A DNA stretch of 35,421 bases from Cyanobacteriota bacterium (GCA_022703625.1 JAKLDH010000012.1:1-35421); one strand, 5' to 3'; positions 16,300 through 25,291 are shown, counted from the stretch's first letter. Program-made: numbers and translations. Notes: generated from the letters alone by a model not told the origin.

Positions 16300-17646
16300 A
16301 TGACCGCTGTTACTAATAATACTCAATATACGGAAAGACAAAGGGAGCTTTATTCATGTTTTATTGAAAAAAAGTCCCGATATTCTGTTAATGAAAATAA
16401 AACCGATAATAACAGCGGTTATATGGATAAATACATAAAAACAGTAAAAGATCATCCTAAAGGATTTGCAATTGCAGGTCTGACAACTTTAGCTCTTGGC
16501 GGAACAGGAATTTTTATTAAAAAAGGCGCCGGTTTTAGAAAATTCATAGATAATATTCAAAATAATATTGATCTTTCTAAGATAACTTCTTCTGAAAGTT
16601 ACGGAAAAGTAAGCGGTGGCGTTAAAACTGCGTTTGAAAAAACTTTTATGGTTCTCTATAACGTTGACGGGATTAGAAACCAGTATTTCCTTAAAGGAAT
16701 TAATGCTCTTGGGAGTATAAAATATCTTGGATATCCGTTTAAAAAGATTGTAGATTTTAGCATTAAGCCTTCTACCTGGTGTTCCGGGCAGATTACAAAA
16801 TTAAAATATAAATCTTTAAACAAAAAAGTTAAAAATCTAAGTGAAATTATAAAAACAACTCTTGAAAAACAAGAGAATAAATTATCTTTAACAGAAAAAG
16901 AAAAATTAGAGGAATTGCAGGCTTTTTTAATTGGGGACGGCAAAAAAGCAGGTTTTGTGGACTTTGCTCAAAGAGCCTATCAGGGATTTGATCAGAGAAG
17001 AAAAGATATAGCAAAGACGATTGATGAAAAAGTATTAATTCCTTATATTGACGAGTATTTCCCTGGCAGAAAGGGTTTAAGAGAAGTTTCAGGAAACCTG
17101 ACCAGAGATATAATAAGCAAAGATATGGTAAGAGGCGATAAATGGAATGCTGCTGTTGGCAATATACAAAAAAATATTGACGATACAGGCATAACAAAAG
17201 CAACGGAAGCTTTAAATACTATGCTTACAGATTTTATAACGCCTGAAAAAACACAAGGAAGCAAATTACTTAAGGCTATAAGCTCAAAAGGTCAGCAAAT
17301 TGTGAAACAAGCCGAGAATACAAAAACTTTTGAGATAGAAAACTATGCGGGAAGAGTTCTTGATCTGAAAAATGGCGGCGGATTATTTGAAATACTTGCT
17401 CCACCGATTATAGGCGGAATTTTGACTAAAAATATTCTTCAAGGCGAAACCCCCGAAGAAAGAAAGGAAAAATTCCTTAATGGAGGCGGAATTGCTTTTG
17501 TTGGAGGTCTGTCGGCATGGGCTATACTTCAAGTTGCATTAAGCATAAACGGTCCTGTCGCAATTGCTTTAAGTATTGCCACCGGCATTACTCTTGATAC
17601 AGCGGGTAAAATGATCTCTAAAAGTAAAAAAGAAGTAAAAAAATAA
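16300..17646 (+). CDS. Second orphan membrane-associated protein, unknown function
   Basis: A 448-residue protein, not recognised. It has a polar start, a membrane segment near 55-78 (GFAIAGLTTLALGGTGIFI), a long helical charged middle (about 165-340), and hydrophobic Gly/Ala-rich segments near the C-terminus (LAPPIIGGILT, then GGIAFVGGLSAWAILQVALS and PVAIALSIATGITLDTAG). AAGGA lies 8 bases before the ATG. Architecture and some wording (GFRKFIDNIQNN here, RFEKFLEKVDNN in the upstream protein) suggest the two neighbours are distant paralogues. This is by eye only. Confidence 0.82.
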   Translation: MTAVTNNTQYTERQRELYSCFIEKKSRYSVNENKTDNNSGYMDKYIKTVKDHPKGFAIAGLTTLALGGTGIFIKKGAGFRKFIDNIQNNIDLSKITSSESYGKVSGGVKTAFEKTFMVLYNVDGIRNQYFLKGINALGSIKYLGYPFKKIVDFSIKPSTWCSGQITKLKYKSLNKKVKNLSEIIKTTLEKQENKLSLTEKEKLEELQAFLIGDGKKAGFVDFAQRAYQGFDQRRKDIAKTIDEKVLIPYIDEYFPGRKGLREVSGNLTRDIISKDMVRGDKWNAAVGNIQKNIDDTGITKATEALNTMLTDFITPEKTQGSKLLKAISSKGQQIVKQAENTKTFEIENYAGRVLDLKNGGGLFEILAPPIIGGILTKNILQGETPEERKEKFLNGGGIAFVGGLSAWAILQVALSINGPVAIALSIATGITLDTAGKMISKSKKEVKK

Positions 17647-17668
17647 AAATAGTTTTTATAAGTCCTTA

Positions 17669-17735
17669 TACTAAATTGCAAACAATGTAGTATTATATCA
17701 AACAAATAATACTCGATTGAATGCGAATTTGTATT
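17669..17735. repeat. Family C element, copy 3 (minimal form)
   Basis: ATACTAAATTGCAAACAATGTAGTATTA joins almost directly to TAATACTCGATTGAATGCGAATTTGTAT. It matches both ends of copy 1, decayed, without the internal hairpins. Confidence 0.65.
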
Positions 17736-17740
17736 AATTT

Positions 17741-17771
17741 GAGGGCGTTTTGCCGAAGGCAAAACGCCCTC
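17741..17771. terminator. Perfect hairpin between convergent genes
   Basis: GAGGGCGTTTTGCC, loop GAA, then the exact complement: a 14-bp stem. It is a variant of the second hairpin of family A. A short A-run follows but no T-run, so it might end transcription weakly or act only as a repeat cassette. Family I copy 2 follows at 17785-17860. Confidence 0.4.
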
Positions 17772-17784
17772 AAAAACAATCTTT

Positions 17785-17860
17785 AGCTTCCTCTGCCTAT
17801 TAGGGAGAGGGGGTTGGGGGCGCGGGTCTTTATTAAACAATTACAGATCACTATATCAGA
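17785..17860 (+). repeat. Family I repeat, copy 2
   Basis: Shares GAGGGG, TTGGG, CGCGGGT, TTTATTAAA and TTACAGATCACTATA with 141-206. It lies between the convergent orphan membrane gene and the papain-like gene. Confidence 0.55.
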
Positions 17861-17876
17861 ACACAATATCTGACAA

Positions 17877-18518
17877 TCAGCAAAAATTATCTATTTTGAA
17901 ATCAAGTTTTTCTTTTTTCTCATTAAATCTAAAGTTTTTCATTATTTCTTTTAATACATCATGAGCTTTCCCGACAAGTCCTGACCAGGGATCAACAATT
18001 ATTGCTTTTGTGCCCCAGGTTTCAGGCTTATTTATTTTTGCTTTTTCTGCTAAATCAACCACTACAAATACATGATCATTGCATTTTCTTGGTATGGTCT
18101 GATTTTTTATGCAAAAAGAAATCTGCTTTGCTTTTAATCCTTTTTGCAATAATTCATACTGCATAATATCAGCCTGCTCTCCGCAGTTTCCCGCCTGATA
18201 CTTTTTTACAAGCTTTTTTAAAGTTTTGAATTTTAAACTGGGAGAACATAAAGCGGTTTCAAAAAATTCTCTGTCAAATCTAAGACTTGTGACTTGCTCG
18301 TCAAATTTATGTCTTACCTGTCTAAGTTTGGGGATTAAATATTCGTTTTGAGTTCCATATAAATTTAGTATTTTTAATTCTATAGCTGTATTGGATTTTA
18401 GCGCGGGAAATTCCTGTTTAAATTCTCTAACAGCTTGATCACAAATTCTCAAAGTAGGCTTTATGCTTTGAAAAGGCAGATGCGCATTGTTTTGACTATT
18501 TATAGATGTATTTAGCAT
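17877..18518 (-). CDS. Papain/transglutaminase-like cysteine enzyme candidate
   Basis: A 213-residue protein with no signal peptide. Three short motifs in the right order suggest a Cys-His-Asp catalytic triad: AGNCGEQA (Cys112), NDHVFVVVDL (His149) and AIIVDPWSG (Asp176). NCGE, DHVFVV and VDPW are the hallmarks of papain- or transglutaminase-fold enzymes, including several secreted effectors and toxin domains; the exact family is not recognised. The N-terminal 90 residues are helical and charged. ATG 18518 has no clear ribosome binding site. It is convergent with the orphan membrane pair. Activity and substrate are inference; it could be a protease, deamidase, or an inactive relative. Confidence 0.72.
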   Translation of the reverse strand: MLNTSINSQNNAHLPFQSIKPTLRICDQAVREFKQEFPALKSNTAIELKILNLYGTQNEYLIPKLRQVRHKFDEQVTSLRFDREFFETALCSPSLKFKTLKKLVKKYQAGNCGEQADIMQYELLQKGLKAKQISFCIKNQTIPRKCNDHVFVVVDLAEKAKINKPETWGTKAIIVDPWSGLVGKAHDVLKEIMKNFRFNEKKEKLDFKIDNFC

Positions 18519-18614
18519 ATTTTTTAATTCAAAAATTAATTAATAATTCGAGTATATTTTTTATAAAAATGCTAAAAATAAAAATTGATATAATTATCTT
18601 AAAAAGAAATCAGT

Positions 18615-18655
18615 AAATAAAAAAAAGGCGGTTTTTGTAAAGCCTTAATTTGCTT
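18615..18655. repeat. Family A fragment
   Basis: AATAAAAAAAAGGCGGTTTTTGTAAAGCCTTAATTTGC matches the hairpin-flanking arm of family A. No hairpins and no terminus remain. Confidence 0.5.
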
Positions 18656-18695
18656 TTCAAAAAATCAACAATTATTTTCTCAGAATACTATAGAA

Positions 18696-19523
18696 CTAAC
18701 CGAGTCTTATAAGCATTAAAGGGCAATCGCATTCAATCAGAATCCTTTTCAGGGTTTTTGCCCGCAAATGCGCCATTGTTCCGTGCCATACAACTGCTAT
18801 GAAATCATTGTTATTCTTTTTGGCAAAAGAGAGAATCTCCTCGGCAGGATCGCCGTGAAAAAGAGAAATAGACGCTTTAATATGATTTTTATTTACAGAA
18901 CAAAAACGTTTTATAAATTCTTTTGACCATGATGCCCATTCATGCTGAAGATAGTCTTCATAATAAGGAGCGGAAAACTTGCTTTGCTCAAGAGTTTGTT
19001 CGGTTGGAGATATACAAATATGCAGTATATCAATTTTAGAAGAAGTTTTTGCTATAAACATCATAACCGGAGCAAGGGCTTCAGAAGAACCTGGCGTGCC
19101 ATTTAACGGTATAAGGGTTTTTTGAGGACTCCACAGCCCGTTTTCTATATGTAAACAAACATCAGGCTTTATCAAAAGAACGGGTTTAAATGTTTGTTCT
19201 ATAACTTTTGCCGTTGTGCTTCCCATTCTCAATGTTGTGTCGCATGTTTTGCCATGAGTTCCCATAACAATGTAATCACAGCTTTTACTTTCTTCTAATA
19301 TCACTTCTTCAGGACTTCCTGCTCTTTGGGAAATCACGAAATATTCCAAATCTTCAATTTTTATTTTCAATTTATCAAGCAATTCCTCTGTTGTAAGCTC
19401 TTCATCAGAGATATGAAGAATGCAAAGGGTCATATCAAGCAATTTTGCGATGCTTTTTGCGGGTATAAAAGCTTTTATTGAGGCTTCAGAAGAATCAAGC
19501 GGCAGTAATACTTTTCCTTTCAT
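18696..19523 (-). CDS. Tandem universal stress protein (UspA family)
   Basis: A 275-residue protein with two Usp domains. The first (1-120) has VLLPLDSSEAS at its start and the ATP-binding loop MGTHGK...GSTTAKVIEQTFKPVLLI, which fits G-2x-G-9x-S/T. The second (about 135-275) keeps TLIPLNGTPGSSEAL, but its ATP loop is altered (WHGTMAHLRAKTLKRIL), so it probably does not bind ATP the same way. It starts 3 bases after the stop of the GH65 gene, with its ribosome binding site (AAGGA) inside the GH65 end: the two are surely cotranscribed and probably coupled. The pairing suggests a link between stress and alpha-glucan or disaccharide use. Confidence 0.93.
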   Translation of the reverse strand: MKGKVLLPLDSSEASIKAFIPAKSIAKLLDMTLCILHISDEELTTEELLDKLKIKIEDLEYFVISQRAGSPEEVILEESKSCDYIVMGTHGKTCDTTLRMGSTTAKVIEQTFKPVLLIKPDVCLHIENGLWSPQKTLIPLNGTPGSSEALAPVMMFIAKTSSKIDILHICISPTEQTLEQSKFSAPYYEDYLQHEWASWSKEFIKRFCSVNKNHIKASISLFHGDPAEEILSFAKKNNNDFIAVVWHGTMAHLRAKTLKRILIECDCPLMLIRLG

Positions 19524-19526
19524 AAA

Positions 19527-21866
19527 CTATTCCTTCCATTCCCATTTTTGATTATTCTTAAATGCTATATATTCAACAGCAGGACTTATTTCCCGCCAAT
19601 TATAAAAACCTGCGCTTAAAAATATATTTTTATTTCCTGAAATAAAAAATTTAATTTCATTTTTAAACAAGGTTGCATAAATTGTTTGTTCTCGCCATTT
19701 GATGGAAAATTCAATTGAATTCCATTCATCCGGCAATTGCGGATCAAACACAAGACCTTTTTCGACCGGACACATTCCCGCAAAACCAAAAGCAACAGAC
19801 ATCCAGACTCCTCCCGTTGAAGCAATATGAATTCCTCCAGCCGCATTCCCAAACTCATCGCCTATGTCTATTTTGGCGTTTTTCAAAAAATATCTGTACG
19901 CATCAGCGGTTTTGCCGACGGCTGACGCCATAACGCTATGAATTGACGGGCTTAAAGAGCTTCCATGCCCGCATCTGTTTTCATAAAAATCATAATTTAC
20001 GCTTAATTGTTCTTTTGAAAACCTTTCCCTAAACAACATCATAAACATTAAAACATCCGCTTGCTTTATAACTTGAGTTTGAGCGGTTTTTGCTCTGCCT
20101 AAAATAATGTCCATAGGAATAAAGCGAGGTTCATATTCTTTTAAATCTATATATTCAAGATCATAAAACCCTTTGAACTGCTCATAAAGCTTTGTTTCAG
20201 GATCATAGCCCAAATACATATTTTCTTTATATAAATTCCACTCTTCAGGCTCGTTTTCCCGCAAATTTATTTTCTCTTTCAAGATTTTAAGCTGGTCAGG
20301 ATAGTTTAAATTCATCAAATAATACGTTTTAGAAGCAATATCAAAATTATTTGCCGCAAGATAGTTTGTATAAGCGTTGTCATCCACTATTTCATGGTAT
20401 TCATCCGGACCAATAACGGAATTTATATGATATAAACCGTCAGTTCCTTTTTTAACAAGGCTTTTGCAAAATCGGGCTGTTTCAAAAAGAATTTCTGCGC
20501 CGTAATTTATAAGGAAATTGTCATCACGGGTTGCATGCCAGTATTGCCAGACCGCATAGGCAATATCAGACGAAATATGGTTCTCATATTTGCCGGAAAG
20601 AATGTGTACGACCTCTCCATTAGGGAGCATTACCAGCTCAGGAGCTTCTTCTGCGCCGGAATCAGTAGATTCCCATGCAAAAGAAGCCCCTTTGAACCCT
20701 TCTTTTAAAGCATTTTTTCTTGCTCCGTCAAGCGTATTGTATCTATACATCAAAAGGGCTTTGGCTATTTCAGGTTTTGTAAAAACAAAAAACGGCAACA
20801 GGTACATTTCTGTATCCCAGAAAACGTGTCCTTTATAGGATTCGCCCGACAGATTTCTAGCCGGAACAGAATGTGTATTCCCGCTGAATTCGCCGGCTGT
20901 AATGAGATGGTAAACCGCAAAATCAATCAACTTTTGATCATATTCGTTGCCGGAAAGTATTATTTGAGATTCCTTAAACCTTTCTCGCCATTTATTGCCG
21001 TGTTTTATATAGCTTTCATCAAAAAAATCTCTTTCATATTTTTTATATGCGGAAATAGCTGTTTTTACGGGGGTTCTAGAGTCTTTATCCGTACATAGGC
21101 AGGATAAAGTTTTTATTAAATAATTATTTCCAGGCTCAGCTTTCCATTCAAAAGTTTCAAAACTTCCATCATAAAAATTTTTAATATCGTAGTAATAATC
21201 AATTTTTCTTGCGTATTCTTTACAATGAGAGAAGAAAAGACTTTTTTGCAAAATAACAAATTCTTTTCCGCTATATTTGGTTTTCATGTGAATGGACGCA
21301 TAATTTTCCAGATCACAGTTCATATTTAGCAAATATCTAAAATCAGCCGCATTACAATTTATTCCTGTTATTACACTTATTTTTTCCGAATAATTTTCCG
21401 GTTTTATTATCAAAAGCTTTCCCAATTCATTTTTATAAGCGAGCGATATGTATTTTATTATCTTTATATCGGTAATTCTACCTTCTTGATCCTGATTTTT
21501 CCACTCTCTAACAATTGTTCCACGCTTAAAATCAATGTATCTTGAATGATAAATGGCATTTTGATCTTTGAGATTTAAAAGCGCATCACCCGCATAAATT
21601 TTAATTGAAGTCCAGTCAGGAGCTTTGACAAGGAAATTAAAATCGTCATAAGGACCCTGAACATACATACCTGCGATAAAAGAGCCCGGATCAGATTCAG
21701 GATAGGGCTCTTCAAGGCTGTTTCTCGTTCCTATAAAACCGTTTCCCATAGAAAAGATGGTTTCTATTTCTCTTTCTCTAAGCGGAAGAACCCCTTTTTC
21801 CGCAAGTGGTCTATGTTCAAGAGTTTCTATATATTGTAAAAAGATATTTAGCTTTAAGTTGTCCAT
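19527..21866 (-). CDS. Glycoside hydrolase family 65 protein (disaccharide phosphorylase or hydrolase)
   Basis: A 779-residue protein with the family layout: N-terminal beta-sandwich to about 270, an (alpha/alpha)6 catalytic barrel, and a small C-terminal beta domain. Landmarks are GHVFWDTEMYLLPFF, the general acid Glu in VIGPDEYHEIVDDNAYTN (near 489), KQADVLMFM and HGSSLSPSIHSVMASAVGK. The His-Gly-Ser-Ser loop and the Lys-Gln stretch are phosphate-binding in phosphorylases such as maltose, trehalose and kojibiose phosphorylase. Which disaccharide is cleaved cannot be told. ATG 21866 is chosen; a TTG three codons upstream is possible. No ribosome binding site stands out. First gene of an operon with UspA. 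Confidence 0.92.
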   Translation of the reverse strand: MDNLKLNIFLQYIETLEHRPLAEKGVLPLREREIETIFSMGNGFIGTRNSLEEPYPESDPGSFIAGMYVQGPYDDFNFLVKAPDWTSIKIYAGDALLNLKDQNAIYHSRYIDFKRGTIVREWKNQDQEGRITDIKIIKYISLAYKNELGKLLIIKPENYSEKISVITGINCNAADFRYLLNMNCDLENYASIHMKTKYSGKEFVILQKSLFFSHCKEYARKIDYYYDIKNFYDGSFETFEWKAEPGNNYLIKTLSCLCTDKDSRTPVKTAISAYKKYERDFFDESYIKHGNKWRERFKESQIILSGNEYDQKLIDFAVYHLITAGEFSGNTHSVPARNLSGESYKGHVFWDTEMYLLPFFVFTKPEIAKALLMYRYNTLDGARKNALKEGFKGASFAWESTDSGAEEAPELVMLPNGEVVHILSGKYENHISSDIAYAVWQYWHATRDDNFLINYGAEILFETARFCKSLVKKGTDGLYHINSVIGPDEYHEIVDDNAYTNYLAANNFDIASKTYYLMNLNYPDQLKILKEKINLRENEPEEWNLYKENMYLGYDPETKLYEQFKGFYDLEYIDLKEYEPRFIPMDIILGRAKTAQTQVIKQADVLMFMMLFRERFSKEQLSVNYDFYENRCGHGSSLSPSIHSVMASAVGKTADAYRYFLKNAKIDIGDEFGNAAGGIHIASTGGVWMSVAFGFAGMCPVEKGLVFDPQLPDEWNSIEFSIKWREQTIYATLFKNEIKFFISGNKNIFLSAGFYNWREISPAVEYIAFKNNQKWEWKE

Positions 21867-21949
21867 AATAAACAAATTATTATCGATAACTTAAAGGTTT
21901 TAATCCGCTCTGTGTCTAAAGATAAATCAAAATTTGGATAGTGGATACT

Positions 21950-22101
21950 TATAAGTAGGCAACAAAAAGTTTTCAGGTTTTTATCTACCTAACCCCAACC
22001 CCTTCCCTTCAAAGGAAAGGGGCTTTTGTTGTTTGTTTGCCTCACTCGCTTCGCTCGTTCGGCAAAATTTAATAAGAGCTGAAAATTTTTTGTCTGTTAC
22101 T
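21950..22101. repeat. Family G element, copy 1
   Basis: The ends ATAAGTAGGCAACAAAAAG and AAAATTTTTTGTCTGTTACTTA are inverted copies. Between them are a CCCCTTCCC...GGAAAGGGG stem and TCGCTTCGCTCG. The right end runs straight into family A copy 6. It shares ends with 25210-25290 and 35186-35304. Confidence 0.7.
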
Positions 22102-22285
22102 TACCAATCCAAATAAGTTTTCGTTAATTTGTTAAAAAGCTGATACCTACAGCCCGCGCCGCCCTGCGGGCGGCGCGGGCTGAGTAGGGGTAGGGCAGGT
22201 GTTTTGCCTTCGGCAAAACACCTGCTAATTAAGGATTTACAAAAGCTATCTTTTTTATTTAACGGTTTTTTAAATTGATTGGTAT
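22102..22285. repeat. Family A element, copy 6 (complete)
   Basis: 184 bp. Hairpins: CAGCCCGCGCCGCCC/TGC/complement and GCAGGTGTTTTGCC/TTC/complement. The second stem has a G-to-A change paired with C-to-T relative to copy 4, and a TTC loop instead of GAA. The ends are TACCAATCCAAATAAG and TTGATTGGTAT. Confidence 0.88.
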
Positions 22286-22289
22286 AATT

Positions 22290-22432
22290 ATGAGGGTTCG
22301 TCATTTTTAGGTTTTGCAATTTCATCATTTTGAGGGCTTTAGCCCGAAGAATCTTGTTGTATTCATGCCATGAGATCCTTCGCTTCGCTCAGGATGACAG
22401 TTTTTACGCTCATGATGACCTTGAAAATTAAT
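22290..22432 (-). repeat. Family D element, copy 2 (at the glnS stop)
   Basis: An inverted copy of the D element with the same internal wording as copy 1, including the AATTTTCAAGGTCATC end. The repeat end TTAATTAATTTTCAAGG includes the glnS stop codon. Confidence 0.78.
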
Positions 22433-24731
22433 TAAGTTTTTTCTTTAAGAGTTCATTTAAAAGCTCCGGTTTTGCTCGTCCGCCGGATTCCTTCATAACC
22501 TGACCGGTAAAAAATCCAAAAAGCTTTGTCTTTCCCGCTTTATAAGCTTCAACATTTTCAGGATTGGCTTTAATTACTGTATCTATAACAATTCCAAGCT
22601 CTGAAGGATCGGTAATTTGCTTTAATCCTCTTTTTTCAACTATCTCTGACGGTTTACCCTCTCCTTTAATCATAAAAGAGAAAACTTCCCTTGCGATTTT
22701 TACAGAAATAACTTCGTCATCAATAAGTTTTACCAGCTCTCCAAGCTCTTTTGGCGTAAATGCAAGCTGTTTAGGTTGCTTTTCTTTTAATTCCCTTGCC
22801 ATTTCACCGGCTATAATTCCTGCTACCCCTTTTGGATTATTGTATTCTGAAAGAGTTTGTTCGTAAAAATCAGCTAGAGTTTCGTCTTTTGCGATTGTAA
22901 GAGCTTCTTCTTTATGAATATCATAATTTTTTAGGTATTTGTCCAGCTTTGTTTTAACCTCTAAAGGAAGTTCAGACATATCAAATTCCGATTTTTCCTG
23001 TGGTTGAGGCTTAATCTGTTTTTCCGTTTTCTCGAATTTCTCGGGTTTTTCTGCGGAAATCTTTGTCCAGGAATCACGCAAAGTGACTATTCTGTTAAAT
23101 ACAAGCCGGCATTCCTGATACGGAATCGGATCAAGATAAAAATAACCCAGTCTTTCAAATTGAAAGCGGCTTCCCGGAGAAGATTTTGCCACAGCCGGCT
23201 CTACATAACAGTTTGAAAGAATTTTAAAAGAATCTTCGTTAAATCCGTCATCTATTGTTTCAGGATGTTCAACGTTAAAAAGCCTGTCATAAAGCCTAAC
23301 TTCGACGTTTTGGGAATGAGGAATCGAAACCCAGTGAATTATACCTTTTACCTTTTTTTCTGAGTTTTCTTCGCCGCTTTTGGTTGTCGGGTCATAAGAA
23401 CAGCGAAGTTCTATGATTTCTCCTGCATTATTTTTAATAACCCGCTCGCATTTTATTATATAAGCGTGTCTTAGCCTGACTTCTTCGCCAGGACTAAGCC
23501 GGTAAAACCCTTTTGACGGATTTTCCATGAAATCGTCTTTTTCTATATAAATTTCTCTTGAAAAAGGAACTTTTCTTGCGCCTTCAAGCGGCACATCATG
23601 CGGATAATAGGAAGCATCAAGCATTTCTTCATGGTGTTCCGAGTAATTTTCTATAACAATCTTAAGCGGTCTTAATACAGCCAATACACGAGGAACTTTT
23701 TTATTAAGATCATCTCTTATACTGTATTCAAGCTGCGCTATATCAACTATACTGTTTGCTTTTGCGATTCCTGCGTTTTCACAAAAACTTCTTAACGCTT
23801 CAGGAGTAACTCCACGTCTTCTTAGTCCTGAAATTGTAGGCATTCTGGGATCATCCCATCCGCTTACATATTTTTTTTCAACCAGCTCAAGAAGCCTTCT
23901 TTTACTCATTACCGTATAATTAATATTTAAACGGGCAAATTCATACTGATGCGGTCTAGGTTCTTTTATTTCGCATTCATCAAGAATCCAGTCGTATAAT
24001 TCCCTGTTATTTTCAAATTCAAGAGTGCATATTGAATGCGTAATTCCTTCCATAGCGTCTGACAGACAATGCGTAAAGTCATATAACGGATAAATACACC
24101 ATTTATTGCCTTGTCTGTAATGCTCAACGTGTCTTATTCTGTATAAAAGCGGATCGCGCATTTTCATATTCGGATTGGACATGTCGATTTTAGCTCTTAA
24201 AACGTGTTCTGAATCCTTAAATTCGCCTGCTTTCATTCTTCTGAACAGGTCAAGATTCTCTTCAACAGAACGATTGCGGTATGGACTAGGTTTTCCTGGT
24301 TCTGTTACTGTTCCTCTATATTCTCTTATTTCTGATTCTGACAAGCTGCACACATAAGCTTTACCCTTTTTTATCAAAAATTCAGCATATTCATAGAGTT
24401 TTTCGAAATAATCAGACGCAAAAAAGAGTTTATCGCCCCAGTCAAAGCCAATCCACTTTACATCCTGTTTTATAGAATTTACATATTCATAGCTTTCCTT
24501 TGTCGGATCGGAGTCATCCATTCTTAAATGACAAATTCCGCCCGGATAGTCTTTTGCGATTCCGAAATTTATGCATATTGATTTAGCATGTCCTATATGC
24601 AAGTATCCGTTTGGTTCAGGAGGAAATCTTGTTATTACTTTTCCGTCATATTTGCCTGTTTTTATATGTTCGTTGATTATTTGTCTTAAAAAATCTTTTC
24701 CTTTAATTTCAGAAATATTGTCGTCGCCCAT
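22428..24731 (-). CDS. glnS: Glutaminyl-tRNA synthetase with C-terminal YqeY-like domain
   Basis: Charges tRNA-Gln with glutamine directly. A 767-residue class I enzyme with PPEPNGYLHIGH (HIGH at 45-48), a Rossmann fold, the VMSKRRL loop at 274-280 (KMSKS equivalent), and the anticodon-binding beta barrels to about 560. The remaining about 200 residues (from PLEVKTKLDKYLK, near 580) are a YqeY/GatB-tail domain (AGIIAGEMARELKEK, VISVKIAREVFSFM, GFFTGQVMKESGGRAKPELLNELL), a tRNA-binding module also fused to GlnRS in Deinococcus. Cyanobacteria lack GlnRS and use GatCAB, so in a cyanobacterial relative this would be a transferred gene. ATG 24731 is the only good start; its ribosome binding site is distant. 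The stop overlaps repeat D. Confidence 0.96.
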   Translation of the reverse strand: MGDDNISEIKGKDFLRQIINEHIKTGKYDGKVITRFPPEPNGYLHIGHAKSICINFGIAKDYPGGICHLRMDDSDPTKESYEYVNSIKQDVKWIGFDWGDKLFFASDYFEKLYEYAEFLIKKGKAYVCSLSESEIREYRGTVTEPGKPSPYRNRSVEENLDLFRRMKAGEFKDSEHVLRAKIDMSNPNMKMRDPLLYRIRHVEHYRQGNKWCIYPLYDFTHCLSDAMEGITHSICTLEFENNRELYDWILDECEIKEPRPHQYEFARLNINYTVMSKRRLLELVEKKYVSGWDDPRMPTISGLRRRGVTPEALRSFCENAGIAKANSIVDIAQLEYSIRDDLNKKVPRVLAVLRPLKIVIENYSEHHEEMLDASYYPHDVPLEGARKVPFSREIYIEKDDFMENPSKGFYRLSPGEEVRLRHAYIIKCERVIKNNAGEIIELRCSYDPTTKSGEENSEKKVKGIIHWVSIPHSQNVEVRLYDRLFNVEHPETIDDGFNEDSFKILSNCYVEPAVAKSSPGSRFQFERLGYFYLDPIPYQECRLVFNRIVTLRDSWTKISAEKPEKFEKTEKQIKPQPQEKSEFDMSELPLEVKTKLDKYLKNYDIHKEEALTIAKDETLADFYEQTLSEYNNPKGVAGIIAGEMARELKEKQPKQLAFTPKELGELVKLIDDEVISVKIAREVFSFMIKGEGKPSEIVEKRGLKQITDPSELGIVIDTVIKANPENVEAYKAGKTKLFGFFTGQVMKESGGRAKPELLNELLKKKLN

Positions 24732-24816
24732 AAGATTTTTTTACCTTTTTATGTATTTGTTTCTTTCATAGTTTAACATTTAGCCGTATTTCAGGCAAAT
24801 AATTCAAAGAAAAATT

Positions 24817-24990
24817 TATGTACAAAACCAAGAAAAAACAAAAAGCAAGCCTTTATAAGCAAGGGGGGTTCGGGGGCTTGCCCCTGACCGATATGACAGT
24901 TTGGCTTGTTAGTTTTTCTTTTCTTTGCTTCGTTTCTTTTCTTTTTGCGTTCAAAAAGAAAAGAAATGAAGAAACGGTAAGTATTTTATT
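24817..24990 (-). repeat. Truncated family F element
   Basis: In inverse orientation it matches the inner part of the F element: ACTTACCGTTTCTTCATTT, TTTTTGAACGCAAAAAGAAA, GGGCAAGCCCCCGAACCCCC and TTGCTTTTTGTTTTTTC occur in order. The long inverted ends are absent, and the CCCGCAAAGCGGG hairpin region is deleted. Confidence 0.7.
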
Positions 24991-25002
24991 GCATGCTCTA
25001 AA

Positions 25003-25048
25003 TATCAGCTTTTTAACAAATTAATGAAAACTTGCTTGGATCGGTATG
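25003..25048. repeat. Family A end fragment
   Basis: ATCAGCTTTTTAACAAATTAATGAAAACTTG, then GATCGGTAT, is the terminal 45 bp of family A without hairpins. From here to 25209 the sequence is AT-rich and shows nothing else. Confidence 0.6.
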
Positions 25049-25209
25049 CCAAAAATTTTACTGATTTTGATTTATTAATTTTCATTAATTTTATTGAAAA
25101 TTAGAAATAAATCTTTAAAACCCTCTCAATAAGTAAAATTTTACACATTTTGTTATTGCAGAAACTAACTTCTGTTATTGCAAAATAGCTGAAATGCCTG
25201 TAAAATTAT

Positions 25210-25290
25210 TATAAGTTGGTAACAAAAAATTATTTTTTTCCCGCCCCTACTAAAAAAGATAAAAGGTAAAAATTTTTTGTTTGCCACTTA
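25210..25290. repeat. Family G element, copy 2 (short)
   Basis: ATAAGTTGGTAACAAAAAATT on the left and GTAAAAATTTTTTGTTTGCCACTTA on the right are imperfect inverted copies. Between them is CCCGCCCCTACT, a remnant of the hairpin seen in copy 3. Confidence 0.65.
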
Positions 25291-25291
25291 C

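Noticed and set aside
22101-22328. 75-codon minus-strand frame over repeats A and D
   Set aside because: Repeat-derived, as above, and runs across two unrelated repeat families.
24818-25024. 68-codon frame KQGGFGGLPLTDM...
   Set aside because: Runs through the truncated F repeat and an A fragment; translation of non-coding repeat DNA.
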